A stretch of DNA of 16,560 nucleotides from NCBI GenBank assembly GCA_045628845.1, contig JAZQQE010000038.1:1-16560 (forward strand). The letters run 5' to 3'. Position numbers and translations under genes: made by a program. The notes beneath the pieces are model-generated. The model saw only the letters and a list, made by a program, of their open reading frames with translations, was not told where the DNA came from and made no database searches. The DNA is from RGIG7949 sp045628845 (GTDB taxonomy: Bacteria; Bacillota; Clostridia; Oscillospirales; Oscillospiraceae). This document shows, piece by piece, positions 1 through 8,400 of the stretch; the stretch's first letter is position 1, and each line of letters begins with the position of its first letter.

Positions 1-1062
1 TTCTGGCGCCAACAGCAGGAAATGAAGGAAGCAAGGCAGAAAGCTGAAGAGGAGGCCCGCCGCGAGGCAGAACGTCTCGAAGCGGAGCGCCTTGAAGCCG
101 AACGTCAGGAGGCCGAGCGCCTCGAAGCCGAGCGTCAGGAGGCTGAACGCAAGGCTCGCGAGGAGCAGGAGCGCCTTGCCGCGTGGCAGAGATACCTTGC
201 CGAGCAGCAGGCTCTCGAAGAGGCGGAGAATACCGAAGGCGAGGAGCAGGAGGGACTGCTCGCTCCCGTGCCGACGTTAGACGATTTCGACGGCGAAAAA
301 GTCATGTGGGTCGAAATAAGCGACGAGGGATATCCCGTTCTCAAAACGGAGCCAGAGCTCGCGCGCACGCTGAGCGCGATACGCGTCATCGTAAGGCAGC
401 TCGAAGCCTCGGCGGATACGACTTCCGCAAGAGTTGACCTCGTGGACTGGGGCCAGAGCGACCTAATAAGCACAGATTGGCGGAGCGGGACGGCGTACTC
501 CTGGTTCAGCGGCTACTGGGCGGCCATCGGCGGCTCGGCGCTGCATACCGAGATATGCTACTCCTCCGATGATTACACGCTCATCAGCGCACCGATACTG
601 CTCAACGGAGAGCCGTGCAACCTCCACATAGCCTTCTCGCGGAAGGTCACGCAGCTCCCGGGCGGCGCCACGCAGACAGACATGGAATGGCACATCCTCG
701 GAGCGAGAAAGGGCCTTGACCCCGTGAGCGGCATGGCCGACAAGTATCTCATCGAGCTTAAGCCCGGCGACGAGATAATCCCCGTCTACTACGTCCGTCA
801 GGACATTACAGATCCGGATTCGGAGTTCATCTACCGGGCTCAGGAGGAAAATGCCGTGATCTATGAAGACGAGGATCAGCTCGACTTGATGGCCGACTTC
901 GGCAACGCAGTATATGAGCTCCGCTTCGAGGTCGTGGATACACGCAACCAGACGAGACTGTCCGAGCCCGTTTTCGTGCAGGTCAGCGGCGACACGGTCT
1001 ATACACAGCTCTGGAACGAGTACATGGCAGACCTCGACACCGGCGTCGAGCGTTACAGATAA
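1..1062 (+). CDS. Coiled-coil/EAER-repeat protein with clostripain-C-terminal-like domain, 5' end missing
   Basis: The reading frame is open from the first base to TAA at 1060-1062. The ATG at 22 has no properly spaced ribosome-binding site, so the gene most likely starts upstream of the window. The visible part (about 353 codons) begins with a highly charged helix rich in Glu, Ala and Arg, containing a run of pentapeptides of the type EAER[L/Q/K] (bases about 67-153), followed by an acidic linker. From about base 270 it becomes a mixed beta domain with a YSWFSGYWAAIGG stretch, an LLNGEPCNLHI stretch and an LKPGDEIIPVYY stretch. From memory of such proteins, this order (GYW, then LNGE, then L-GD-I-P-YY) resembles the module behind the catalytic domain in clostripain-like secreted proteins of gut Clostridia. 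That link is inference. No catalytic residues are visible, so it could be the tail of a C11 peptidase or a separate surface protein. Confidence 0.75.
   Translation, partial: FWRQQQEMKEARQKAEEEARREAERLEAERLEAERQEAERLEAERQEAERKAREEQERLAAWQRYLAEQQALEEAENTEGEEQEGLLAPVPTLDDFDGEKVMWVEISDEGYPVLKTEPELARTLSAIRVIVRQLEASADTTSARVDLVDWGQSDLISTDWRSGTAYSWFSGYWAAIGGSALHTEICYSSDDYTLISAPILLNGEPCNLHIAFSRKVTQLPGGATQTDMEWHILGARKGLDPVSGMADKYLIELKPGDEIIPVYYVRQDITDPDSEFIYRAQEENAVIYEDEDQLDLMADFGNAVYELRFEVVDTRNQTRLSEPVFVQVSGDTVYTQLWNEYMADLDTGVERYR
94..153 (+). repeat. Two tandem 30-nt units encoding EAER pentapeptides
   Basis: Bases 94-123 and 124-153 are near-identical 30-nt direct repeats (both start GAAGCCGA and carry CGTCAGGAGGC). 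Each encodes two pentapeptides of the EAERx type. A more degenerate copy lies just upstream (about 64-93). The repeats are in frame, so gain or loss of units would change the helix length by ten residues without a frameshift. Confidence 0.85.
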
Positions 1063-1075
1063 AAAACATATCCGA

Positions 1076-1107
1076 AAGCCCCGGTCCGACGATGGGGACG
1101 GGGGCTT
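1076..1107 (+). terminator. Hairpin after the first gene, no U-tract
   Basis: Bases 1076-1087 pair with 1096-1107 (11 of 12 pairs, one G-G mismatch, 8-nt loop). It sits 14 nt after the stop codon and just before the next promoter, as a terminator would. It is followed by CGTGCTGTT rather than a T run, so it is at best a weak intrinsic terminator. Confidence 0.45.
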
Positions 1108-1114
1108 CGTGCTG

Positions 1115-1143
1115 TTGCAATCGCCGAACGGAAACTGTATAAT
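1115..1143 (+). promoter_or_regulatory. Sigma-A-type promoter for the SHOCT-like/S9 peptidase operon
   Basis: TTGCAA at 1115-1120, a 17-nt spacer and a perfect TATAAT at 1138-1143. It lies 26 nt before the start codon of the small protein at 1170. Confidence 0.8.
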
Positions 1144-1169
1144 CGTAGGCGAAAGGAAAGGTGCCGAAG

Positions 1170-1373
1170 ATGAACGGAAACGCCGAAGACTGGAGCCTCC
1201 TCACCCCGGAGGAAAAGAAGCGCCGTCTGTATCTGAAACAGAAGGCGACGCTCGACGCATTCCTCGAGCGCAGCGCCATAACGAAGGCGCAGTATGACAA
1301 GAGCCTCGGCGACCTTACCAAGAAGATGGGTTTCGCCGGAGAAGCTCCGGAGAACGGAGGAAAAGATGAATAA
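1170..1373 (+). CDS. Small SHOCT-like helical protein, 67 aa
   Basis: A short, mostly helical and charged protein. It opens with LTPEEKKRRLYLKQK and continues as FLERSAITKAQYDKSLGDL, ending with a Gly-rich tail. The pattern of a helix, a short turn with 'aIT..qYdk.l..L', and a second helix resembles SHOCT-type short domains, often found in small Clostridial proteins of unknown role. The start chosen is ATG 1170, because AGGAAAGG at 1154-1161 is spaced 8 nt before it. The in-frame GTG at 1161 overlaps that ribosome-binding site and is less likely. The gene directly follows a good promoter and overlaps the S9 peptidase gene by 8 nt, so the two are probably translationally coupled. No signal peptide or membrane segment is seen. 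Function unknown. Confidence 0.8.
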   Translation: MNGNAEDWSLLTPEEKKRRLYLKQKATLDAFLERSAITKAQYDKSLGDLTKKMGFAGEAPENGGKDE

Positions 1374-3330
1374 GATAGGACTTGACGCGTTCTGCTCGCT
1401 GAAATTCGTTTCCGCGCCGGAGTTTTCTCCGGAGGGCGGGCATTTCTGCTTCGTAGTTTCAAACGCCGATAAAAAGAAAAACAAGTATTCCTCATACATA
1501 TACGAGCTCCGCGGCGGAAAGCCCGTTCAGCTCACATCCGGCGGCAAAGAAAAGAGCTTTCAGTTCCTTGACGAGGATACCATCCTCTTTCCGGGTGACC
1601 GCGACGGGAGCAAGGACCCGACGATAGAGACGAAGTTTTACAGGCTTTCTCTCTCCGGCGGCGAGGCGACGAAGGCCTTCACGTTCCCGCTTCCCGTCGA
1701 GAAGCTGCTTCCTCTGCCGAACGGGGACTTTATCGTCGCCGCAGGCACGGTGCCGGGCTTCGAGGACCTCTGCACAGGGGACAGAAAGCGCACCGCGGAG
1801 TATCTGCGCCTCGTCAAGGAAAACGAGGACTACGAGATCGTCGATCAGGTCCCGTGGTGGTGGAACGGCTCCGGCTTTACAAAGAGCACGTACACCGCCC
1901 TCTATTACTTCGACGCGAGGCGCGGCAAGGCCGAAATGCTCACCGCGCGCGGTTTTGCCGTCAGCGATCCGAAGCTTACGAAGGACGGGAGCGAGGTCTG
2001 GTTCCTCGGGAGCGAGGTGCGGCCTCTGCTGCCCGACGAGGACGGCGTCGCGCTTTACCGCATGAGGCTGTCTGACAGAAAAACAGAGCTCGTCGCCGCA
2101 AACAACGCGAGCTTCTCCATAACGGCCTTCGACTTCGCCGACAGCTTCGTGCTCCTTCTCGCGACGGACAGGTCCCACGGCGTCAATACCGACTGCGATT
2201 TCCATAAGCTCTCGTATTCCGACCATTCGATAACGCCGTACCTCACGTTCGGGCAGGGGATAGGCTCGAGCGTCGGAAGCGACGTCAGATTCGGCGGCGG
2301 AAGGGAGGTCAGGATCGAGGGCGACACGGTCTATTTCATCGCGACGCTCTTTGATTCCGCGTATCTCTTCAAGCTCGAAAACGGCGTGCTGACGAAGCTA
2401 ACCGAAAAGGAGGGCTCGGCCGACTCCTTCGCCGTCAGAAACGGCGAAGTACGCATAGTCGCCCTGTACGATATGCGCCCGACGGAAATTTACGACGGGA
2501 AGCTCCGCAGGCTCACTCACTTCAACGACAGAGCGCTCTCCGGCAGATACGTCGCCGCGCCCGAGCAGTTCAACGTGGACGCGGGCGGCCATGACGTACA
2601 CGGCTTCGTGCTGTACCCGGCAGATTACGAAAAGGGGAAGAAATACCCCGTCATCATAGATATCCACGGCGGCCCGAAGACGGTCTACGGCCCGGTGTTC
2701 TACCACGAGATGCAGTACTGGGCGGGCCTCGGTTACTTCGTCATATACTGCAACCCGACGGGCTCGGACGGACGCGGCGAATTTGCCGACATACGCGGCA
2801 AATACGGCACGACCGACTACGAGGACATCATGGCGTTCTGCGACGCCGCGCTCGAAGCCTACCCCGACATGGACAAAGCCAACTTCTTTGAGACGGGCGG
2901 CTCCTACGGCGGCTTCATGTCGAACTGGATAATAGGGCATACGGACAGATTCGCCGCCTGCGCGAGCCAGCGCTCCATTTCAAACTGGTTCTCGTTCTAC
3001 GGAGTCTCCGACATCGGCGTGATGTTCGAAAAGGATCAGTGCGCGGCCGACCCGTGGAGCGACCCCGAAAAGGTCTGGTGGCACAGCCCGCTGAAATATG
3101 CGGACAAATGCACCACGCCGACGCTTTTCATCCACTCCTTCGAGGACTACCGATGCCCCATAGATCAGGGCTATCAGATGTATACGGCCCTCGTGGCGCA
3201 CGGCGTCGAGGCGAAAATGGTGCTCTTCAAGGGCGAAAATCACGAGCTCTCACGCAGCGGCAAGCCTCTCCACAGGATAAAGAGACTCGACGAGATAACC
3301 AAATGGTTCGAATCCCATAAGAGGGCATAA
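1366..3330 (+). CDS. S9-family (prolyl-oligopeptidase-type) serine peptidase
   Basis: A 654-aa protein of typical length for acylaminoacyl-peptidase/prolyl-oligopeptidase relatives, which cleave short peptides in the cytoplasm. Residues 1 to about 400 are beta-strand rich with a PEFSPEGG-like blade motif near the start, matching the N-terminal propeller of the family. The C-terminal alpha/beta-hydrolase domain begins near the DIHGGP oxyanion motif. The catalytic residues are all visible: Ser513 in GGSYGG, Asp594 in HSFEDYRCP and His626 in GENHELS. There is no signal peptide. Start ATG 1366 is chosen because GGAGG at 1356-1360 is 5 nt before it; the frame continues 72 nt further upstream but without such a site. 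It overlaps the upstream small gene by 8 nt and probably shares its promoter. Exact substrate preference cannot be told from sequence. Confidence 0.93.
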   Translation: MNKIGLDAFCSLKFVSAPEFSPEGGHFCFVVSNADKKKNKYSSYIYELRGGKPVQLTSGGKEKSFQFLDEDTILFPGDRDGSKDPTIETKFYRLSLSGGEATKAFTFPLPVEKLLPLPNGDFIVAAGTVPGFEDLCTGDRKRTAEYLRLVKENEDYEIVDQVPWWWNGSGFTKSTYTALYYFDARRGKAEMLTARGFAVSDPKLTKDGSEVWFLGSEVRPLLPDEDGVALYRMRLSDRKTELVAANNASFSITAFDFADSFVLLLATDRSHGVNTDCDFHKLSYSDHSITPYLTFGQGIGSSVGSDVRFGGGREVRIEGDTVYFIATLFDSAYLFKLENGVLTKLTEKEGSADSFAVRNGEVRIVALYDMRPTEIYDGKLRRLTHFNDRALSGRYVAAPEQFNVDAGGHDVHGFVLYPADYEKGKKYPVIIDIHGGPKTVYGPVFYHEMQYWAGLGYFVIYCNPTGSDGRGEFADIRGKYGTTDYEDIMAFCDAALEAYPDMDKANFFETGGSYGGFMSNWIIGHTDRFAACASQRSISNWFSFYGVSDIGVMFEKDQCAADPWSDPEKVWWHSPLKYADKCTTPTLFIHSFEDYRCPIDQGYQMYTALVAHGVEAKMVLFKGENHELSRSGKPLHRIKRLDEITKWFESHKRA

Positions 3331-3373
3331 CGGTTTACATAACACAAGCTCCCGCCTGACTGCGGGTATAGTC

Positions 3374-3396
3374 GCGGTACGCCTGCGGCGTGCCGC
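3374..3396 (+). promoter_or_regulatory. 10-bp hairpin just upstream of the EFR1 gene ribosome-binding site
   Basis: Bases 3374-3383 pair with 3387-3396 (nine Watson-Crick pairs and one G-T, 3-nt TGC loop). The hairpin ends 6 nt before the AGAGGT ribosome-binding site at 3403-3408. A second small stem (CCCGC 3351-3355 with GCGGG 3362-3366) precedes it. There is no T run, so it is not a standard terminator. It could be an mRNA processing or stability element, or an S9-gene 3' hairpin. Confidence 0.5.
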
Positions 3397-3416
3397 CGTG
3401 AAAGAGGTAATGCGGT

Positions 3417-4166
3417 ATGATACTGTATTTCAGCGGAACGGGCAACAGCGAATTTGCCGCGCGCAGGATAGGCGCGGCGCTCGGCGAGGAGCCGGTGTCC
3501 CTTTTTGAAAGGATACGCGGAAACGACCGCACTCCCATGGAGTCGGACACCGCGTGGGTCGTCTGCGCTCCGACGTATGCCTGGCAGCTCCCGCATATCG
3601 TGCGCGATCTGCTCGCGGAAACGGAGCTGCGCGGCAGCAGGGACATGTACTTCGTCCTCACCTGCGGCGACGGCACGGGAAGGGCGGATAAATACGCCCG
3701 CAGTCTCTGCGAGGAGAAAAACATGGCGTTCAAAGGGCTCGCGTCTGTCGTGATGCCGGAAAACTATATCGCCATGTTCAACGCTCCCCGTGAGGAGCGG
3801 GCAAAGCAGATAGTTGCCGCCGCGCTTCCCGTCCTCGATGAGACGGCGCGCAGGATAAAAAACGGTGAGGACCTCCCGCCTGTGAAAAAGAATCCGTTTG
3901 CGGGGATAATGAGTGCCGTCGTAAACAAAAGCTTTTATTCCGGCAGCATAAAGGATGATAAGTTCACCGTGTCCTCCGCGTGCACCTCCTGCGGCGTCTG
4001 TGAGGCGGGCTGCCCGCTCGGAAATATCAGGCTCGAAGAGGGAAGACCCGTGTGGAATGGCCGCTGCACTCATTGTATGGCGTGCATCACGGGCTGCCCG
4101 GAGAGCGCGATAGAGTACGGTACGAAGAGCATCGGCAAGCCCCGATACCGTTGCCCGGAAATATGA
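3417..4166 (+). CDS. EFR1-type flavodoxin/[4Fe-4S] ferredoxin fusion protein
   Basis: A 249-aa cytoplasmic redox protein. Residues 5-11 (FSGTGNS) form the FMN phosphate-binding loop of the flavodoxin fold, which spans about 1-165. The C-terminal part holds two ferredoxin Cys clusters, each CxxCxxCxxxCP: C189/C192/C195/C199 and C217/C220/C223/C227. This predicts two [4Fe-4S] centres. Length and order match the EFR1 family common in anaerobic Firmicutes, thought to shuttle electrons between flavin and iron-sulfur partners; the partner here is not identified. Start ATG 3417 follows AGAGGT at 3403-3408. It lies 86 nt after the S9 peptidase stop with no clear promoter, so read-through from that operon is possible. 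Transcription ends at the hairpin at 4174-4208. Confidence 0.93.
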   Translation: MILYFSGTGNSEFAARRIGAALGEEPVSLFERIRGNDRTPMESDTAWVVCAPTYAWQLPHIVRDLLAETELRGSRDMYFVLTCGDGTGRADKYARSLCEEKNMAFKGLASVVMPENYIAMFNAPREERAKQIVAAALPVLDETARRIKNGEDLPPVKKNPFAGIMSAVVNKSFYSGSIKDDKFTVSSACTSCGVCEAGCPLGNIRLEEGRPVWNGRCTHCMACITGCPESAIEYGTKSIGKPRYRCPEI

Positions 4167-4173
4167 CCAAAAT

Positions 4174-4208
4174 AAAAGAGCTCCCGTCATGCTGACGGGA
4201 GCTCTTTT
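4174..4208. terminator. Bidirectional terminator between EFR1 and SLH genes
   Basis: Bases 4174-4189 pair perfectly with 4193-4208 over 16 bp with a 3-nt loop. The stem ends in AAAA/TTTT, with further T residues to 4210, so it has a U-tract in both directions. It sits 7 nt after the EFR1 stop and 8 nt after the stop of the convergent SLH gene. Confidence 0.93.
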
Positions 4209-4216
4209 TTGCCTTT

Positions 4217-5398
4217 TTATGCAAAGAGGTCGGAGAAGCGCATGAAGACGGCGGCGGTCTCGGCGCGGCTCGCGGGAGCCTGCGGGCGGAGCATGCCGTC
4301 GCTGCCGCGGAGGATGCGCGAGGCGATACAGAAGCTCATGGCAGGTCCCGCGTACGCGCTTATTTCGGAGACGTCGCCGAAGGAGAGCGTGCCGAAGTCC
4401 TCGGTGCAGGCGGCAGTGTCGAGCCCCTTGTACTGCGCGTAGCGGTAAAGGATAGCGGCCGCCTGCTCGCGCGATACGGGGTCGGCCGTGCCGAAGGTCT
4501 CGCCGCTATACCCGGTGACGATGCCCTCGGAGGCGGCCCAGAGGACGGCCTCCGTGTACCACTGCCCGTCCTCAACGTCCGCGAACGTGCAGGGATAGTT
4601 CACGCACGGCTTGCCCTCGAGCCTCCACAGCATCGTGACGAACTGCGCTCTCGAGGTCGTGCCGGCGGGGTCGAAGAGCCCTCCGCCTATGCCGTCCATT
4701 ATGCCGTTTTCAAGGCAGAAATGCACTCCGTCATGATACCACGCCGCGGGGTCGAGGTCCGTGAAGGCGGAAAGCGGGCAGCCCGCGCCGTGCGAGCAGT
4801 CGATGATCCACGAGGCGTAGACGGTGACGTCCGAGGATAGCTCAACCTCCGTGACCTGGGAGGCGAGCGCGGCGTCGGAGTACCACCCGGCGAAAACCCT
4901 GCCGGCCCTCACGGGAGCGTACTCGGAGAGGTCGATCGCAGTCCCTGCGGAGGCCGTCACGGACTCGATCGCGCTCCCGCCGTTAGTGTCGAACGTGAGA
5001 ACGTACTTCGTCTCCGCAGGCGGCGCAGGAGGCGCGGGCGGCGCGGGCGGGGGAGGCGAGGAGATCTCCGCCTCGACGGAGTACCACAGCCCGCCGTCAA
5101 AGTCCGCGGCGCGGACGGTGTAGACGGTGCCCTTGGAGAGAGCCAGCTCATCGAGCACGCCGGAGAAGGAGCCCGACATGACGACGAAGCTCTCCATCGC
5201 GAGGAGCTCGTCTCCGTCAAGCACCTGCACTATGACGGCGACGGGGATATTCTCCGCCGTGCCGCTGACGGTCACGGACGCGGAGGTCACGGTGACGTCG
5301 AGCGAGGTGACGGTGTTAGCCGGGCCTGCCGCGAGAGCTGAAGCTCCGAAGCCAAGGAGCATCACTGCGGCGAGAAGTGCGGAAAGCAGCTTTTTCAT
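4217..5398 (-). CDS. Secreted SLH-domain surface protein with B-repeat
   Basis: A 393-aa surface protein. Residues 1-23 are a signal peptide (Lys-Lys, hydrophobic core, ALA cleavage site). Residues about 24-111 form a beta-sandwich-like domain. A Pro/Ala linker lies at about 112-127. A Listeria-Bacteroides-type B-repeat (FDTNGGSAI ... GWYSDAAL ... VYASWI) spans about 128-198. Three SLH domains follow, starting at about 212, 272 and 340 and running to the C-terminus; each has the F-D(L/V) and W(Y)/AxxxR signs. SLH domains bind pyruvylated secondary wall polymer, so the protein should sit on the cell wall. The true start is ATG 5398: an ATG 15 nt upstream contains the GGAGGG ribosome-binding site itself. 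It starts 21 nt after the stop of the upstream 1049-aa gene, so the two form an operon. Cys residues before SLH1 (DCSHGAGCP) fit a pattern common in Clostridial SLH proteins. Confidence 0.93.
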   Translation of the reverse strand: MKKLLSALLAAVMLLGFGASALAAGPANTVTSLDVTVTSASVTVSGTAENIPVAVIVQVLDGDELLAMESFVVMSGSFSGVLDELALSKGTVYTVRAADFDGGLWYSVEAEISSPPPPAPPAPPAPPAETKYVLTFDTNGGSAIESVTASAGTAIDLSEYAPVRAGRVFAGWYSDAALASQVTEVELSSDVTVYASWIIDCSHGAGCPLSAFTDLDPAAWYHDGVHFCLENGIMDGIGGGLFDPAGTTSRAQFVTMLWRLEGKPCVNYPCTFADVEDGQWYTEAVLWAASEGIVTGYSGETFGTADPVSREQAAAILYRYAQYKGLDTAACTEDFGTLSFGDVSEISAYAGPAMSFCIASRILRGSDGMLRPQAPASRAETAAVFMRFSDLFA

Positions 5399-5419
5399 TC
5401 GTATTCCCTCCATTTCACG

Positions 5420-8400
5420 TTACCTCGTGAACCCGGGGCGGAGCCACTCGACGCCCGTCCCGGAGCCGACCTTTACCCCGCCGAATGCCTCGGCGGTGCC
5501 CGGGTCGAAAACTATCGCGGAGATGGAGACAAGCCCGGCGTATTCCTCGTCCGTGCCGCTCCAGAGCAGAAAATCGTCGCACCATTCGTCGGCTCCGGCC
5601 GTATCGATAAAGGCCGTGTTGATGCGCCGCACGAGCCTTCTCGCCGTGCCGGAGGTCGTTTTGACCGTGACGAAGAGCGAAACTTCGGCCGCGGGCTCGT
5701 CCGAGCCGCTATCGTACCGGAACGAGGCGGCGACGGCGCGCTCCGCTCCCTCGGGAAGCGGATAATCCGCGCTGTTTTCCGTGCCGTGCCATACGCGGAA
5801 GGAGCCGCCGGAGGCGGGGCAGTCCGCTATGCTGAGTCCGACGCGGTGGATGTCGATATAGCCCGTGCTCCCGTCGGAGAATGTGATGACGACGGGGATG
5901 ACGTCGTACGCGGAATTGAATTTCAGCGAGTATCTGTCCGTGTATTCGGTTATCTGCACGGCGTGCGCGGAGAGCCTCGCTTCGTCGATCCCGACCGCGG
6001 TGATATCCTTCGCTCCGGGCACTCCGGAGGCCTTGAGGATGTTGACGAGGCGGCCCTCCGAGCCATCGTTGCCGTAGTATATCTCCGCGGCGGAGGGGGA
6101 GGAGGCGGAGCCCGCGGAGAAGAGCGGGACCTCCGCGGCGCCCCATGCCTCGGCGGCTATATCACCGACTATCCTCGCGCCGGAAAATCCTGCGGGAACG
6201 AGGACGAGACGGAAATCGAGCCCGCCTATCACGCTGTCGGCCTCGAGCCCGGAATGCTCCTGCGTGACGCGGAAGGCAAGAACGTCGTCCGTCCCGCCCT
6301 CGAGCGTCCCGACCGGGGCGGCGCCGTTGCCGAAGACCGCGGTATCCGTCAGCACGCCGTAGTAGGGGACGCATACGTCGTCGGGCTCGCCCGGAGCCGT
6401 ACCGACGGAGACGACGCAATAACTGCCATTTGCCATCACTATGATGTCATTCGGGTGTTTGAGCATATAGACCCTTCCCTCGGCGCTCCTGCCTGCGCCG
6501 GGGATTTCCATGGTGAACGTATAGTAGGGAAGTCCGCAGAGACCGTCCGCTGCGCCGTAGTCAGTTAGCGTGACGGAGGCTTCAAGCGCGTCAAGAGTGT
6601 CAAAGATGCCCGCGAAGCTCCCCGCGGGCTCTCCGGCGGCGCCGAAGCCCTCGTTCCAGAGCTCCGTCACCATGTAGCCTTTGAGCGTGTCGGCATCCTC
6701 CGCATAATAGGCAAAGCCCTTGCCCTCAACGTAGTCCGCCGCTCCGGCCGCGTCCGCCTCTTCGCAGAAGAAGACGCCGAGCGTCTTGCCGAAGTCCTCC
6801 GCGCTCCATTTGTATGTGCTTCCGGAGACGGTGACGGCGTCGCTGCCGAGTAAAACGGAGTCAAGGACGGAGCCTTCCTCCGGTGTGAACGTGACGGTGA
6901 CGGAGTCAAGGCTGTTCAGCACGTTCTGCCTGACCCAAAGGCAGCCCTCTTCGTCGGTGTACGAGGTCTGTGCCGTGCCGCACTCTCCCGTGCCGAGCGC
7001 TATGCTTCCGCTCCCGCAGACGGAATAACAGAGCTGATATTCGTTTTCGGGGTCATAGCCGAAGGAGTCGAAGACGTCCCGCTCGTTCCACAAGACGGAG
7101 ACGGAGAAGAAGGCGCCGCTCCCGGGCGTAATGACAAAGGAGTAGCCTCCGCCGTCCAGCGCCGTCAGCGCAAGCGGGCGGACGCCGCCTTCGGACTCTT
7201 CTGCCGCAGAATCGTAGAGCGTGTTGGGCGTGTCCCCGTCTCCGTCGAAGACCTCGATGCGCACGACGGGGACGAAGCCTTCCGACACGCCGGAGTCGAG
7301 CACGAACGTGAGCTCCGTGCCGGTCTCGAAGGAGCAGCGGGAGCAGGGCTCCGTGACCGTGCCGCCGACGGAAACAGTTGCCTGCGGGAGGGCGGAGGTG
7401 TCGTCGGGATAGTCGTTGTAGCATACCTCGAACGTGTTATCCGGGAAGCCGGACCCGTCCCATCCGGAAAACAGGAACGTGATAAAGGCGAAATGGTGCT
7501 CGCCGTCTTCCTCGACGTGATCCGTGAGGCTGAACGTGAATTCGTATACCCCGTTGTACTCGGTACAGCGCGGGTCGAGCGCCGCGCTGACGTCGGAGCA
7601 GTCCTGCTCGACGCGGATGTATTCGAGCGTACTGCCCTCGTCGGGCACGAGGCGGAAGGTCACGGCGCCGGGGTCGGTGTCCCAGCGGAGCATGGTGACG
7701 CTTTCATACCGCGAGGTCTCGGCCTCCTCGCCCGTGCAGATGAAGGGGAGGGCCTCGTCGACGCCGCCGCGCCCCTGAACGCTGAAATCGATACCGTAGA
7801 GACGGTCGGGCACGGGCGGCAGAAGCACCCATTTGCGGACGTTCTGCCCAAACTCGTCCCGTTCGATCCGGCAGAAGATCACGTCGCCGAAGAATTCACC
7901 GATCTCGCCGCTCCCGGTCTCGTCATAGAGCGTTATCCCGCTGACGGATGCGCCGGAATTCAGGATGAGCTGAGCGTCCTGCGAGGCGGCGAGCGTACCG
8001 TCGGCGGAGAGCGAGCCGCTTACGATGAGGCGCGCGGCAGAGCCGAGCGCGAGCGTTTTCCCGGCGGGCACCGTCACGTCGCGTACGGCGATCCACTCCG
8101 CGCTTTCCGGGCTGAAGGAGCCCTCTGCGTAAAGCATCCCCGCGCCGGAGGTGTATGCGGAGAAGACGCCGTCGGCGTCCGTGCCATCAGCTATGGCGGG
8201 GCTGTCGGAGGTGAAGACGAGTTCTCCGACCGTCAGACTCCCGCCGCCGAATATCCATACCCTCTCGGGCGGGAGGAAGCCGCCCTCGCCGACGGTGACG
8301 TCTGCGCCGTTGATGATGACGTCGGCATCGGAGAGGTCGTCCGTGACCTCGCAGTCAGATGTGACGTAGCGGAATGCGACAGTCGGCGCGCCGCCGGAGC

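Noticed and set aside
3334..3372. TTTACA and TATAGT before the EFR1 gene as a promoter
   Set aside because: The spacer is 27 nt, far from the 16-18 nt required.
3240..4190. Minus-strand open frame of 316 codons across S9 and EFR1 genes
   Set aside because: Covers two well-recognised genes and a terminator, with no RBS or recognisable domain.
5786..6568. Plus-strand open frame of 260 codons
   Set aside because: Antisense to the secreted protein; composition is an artefact of high GC.
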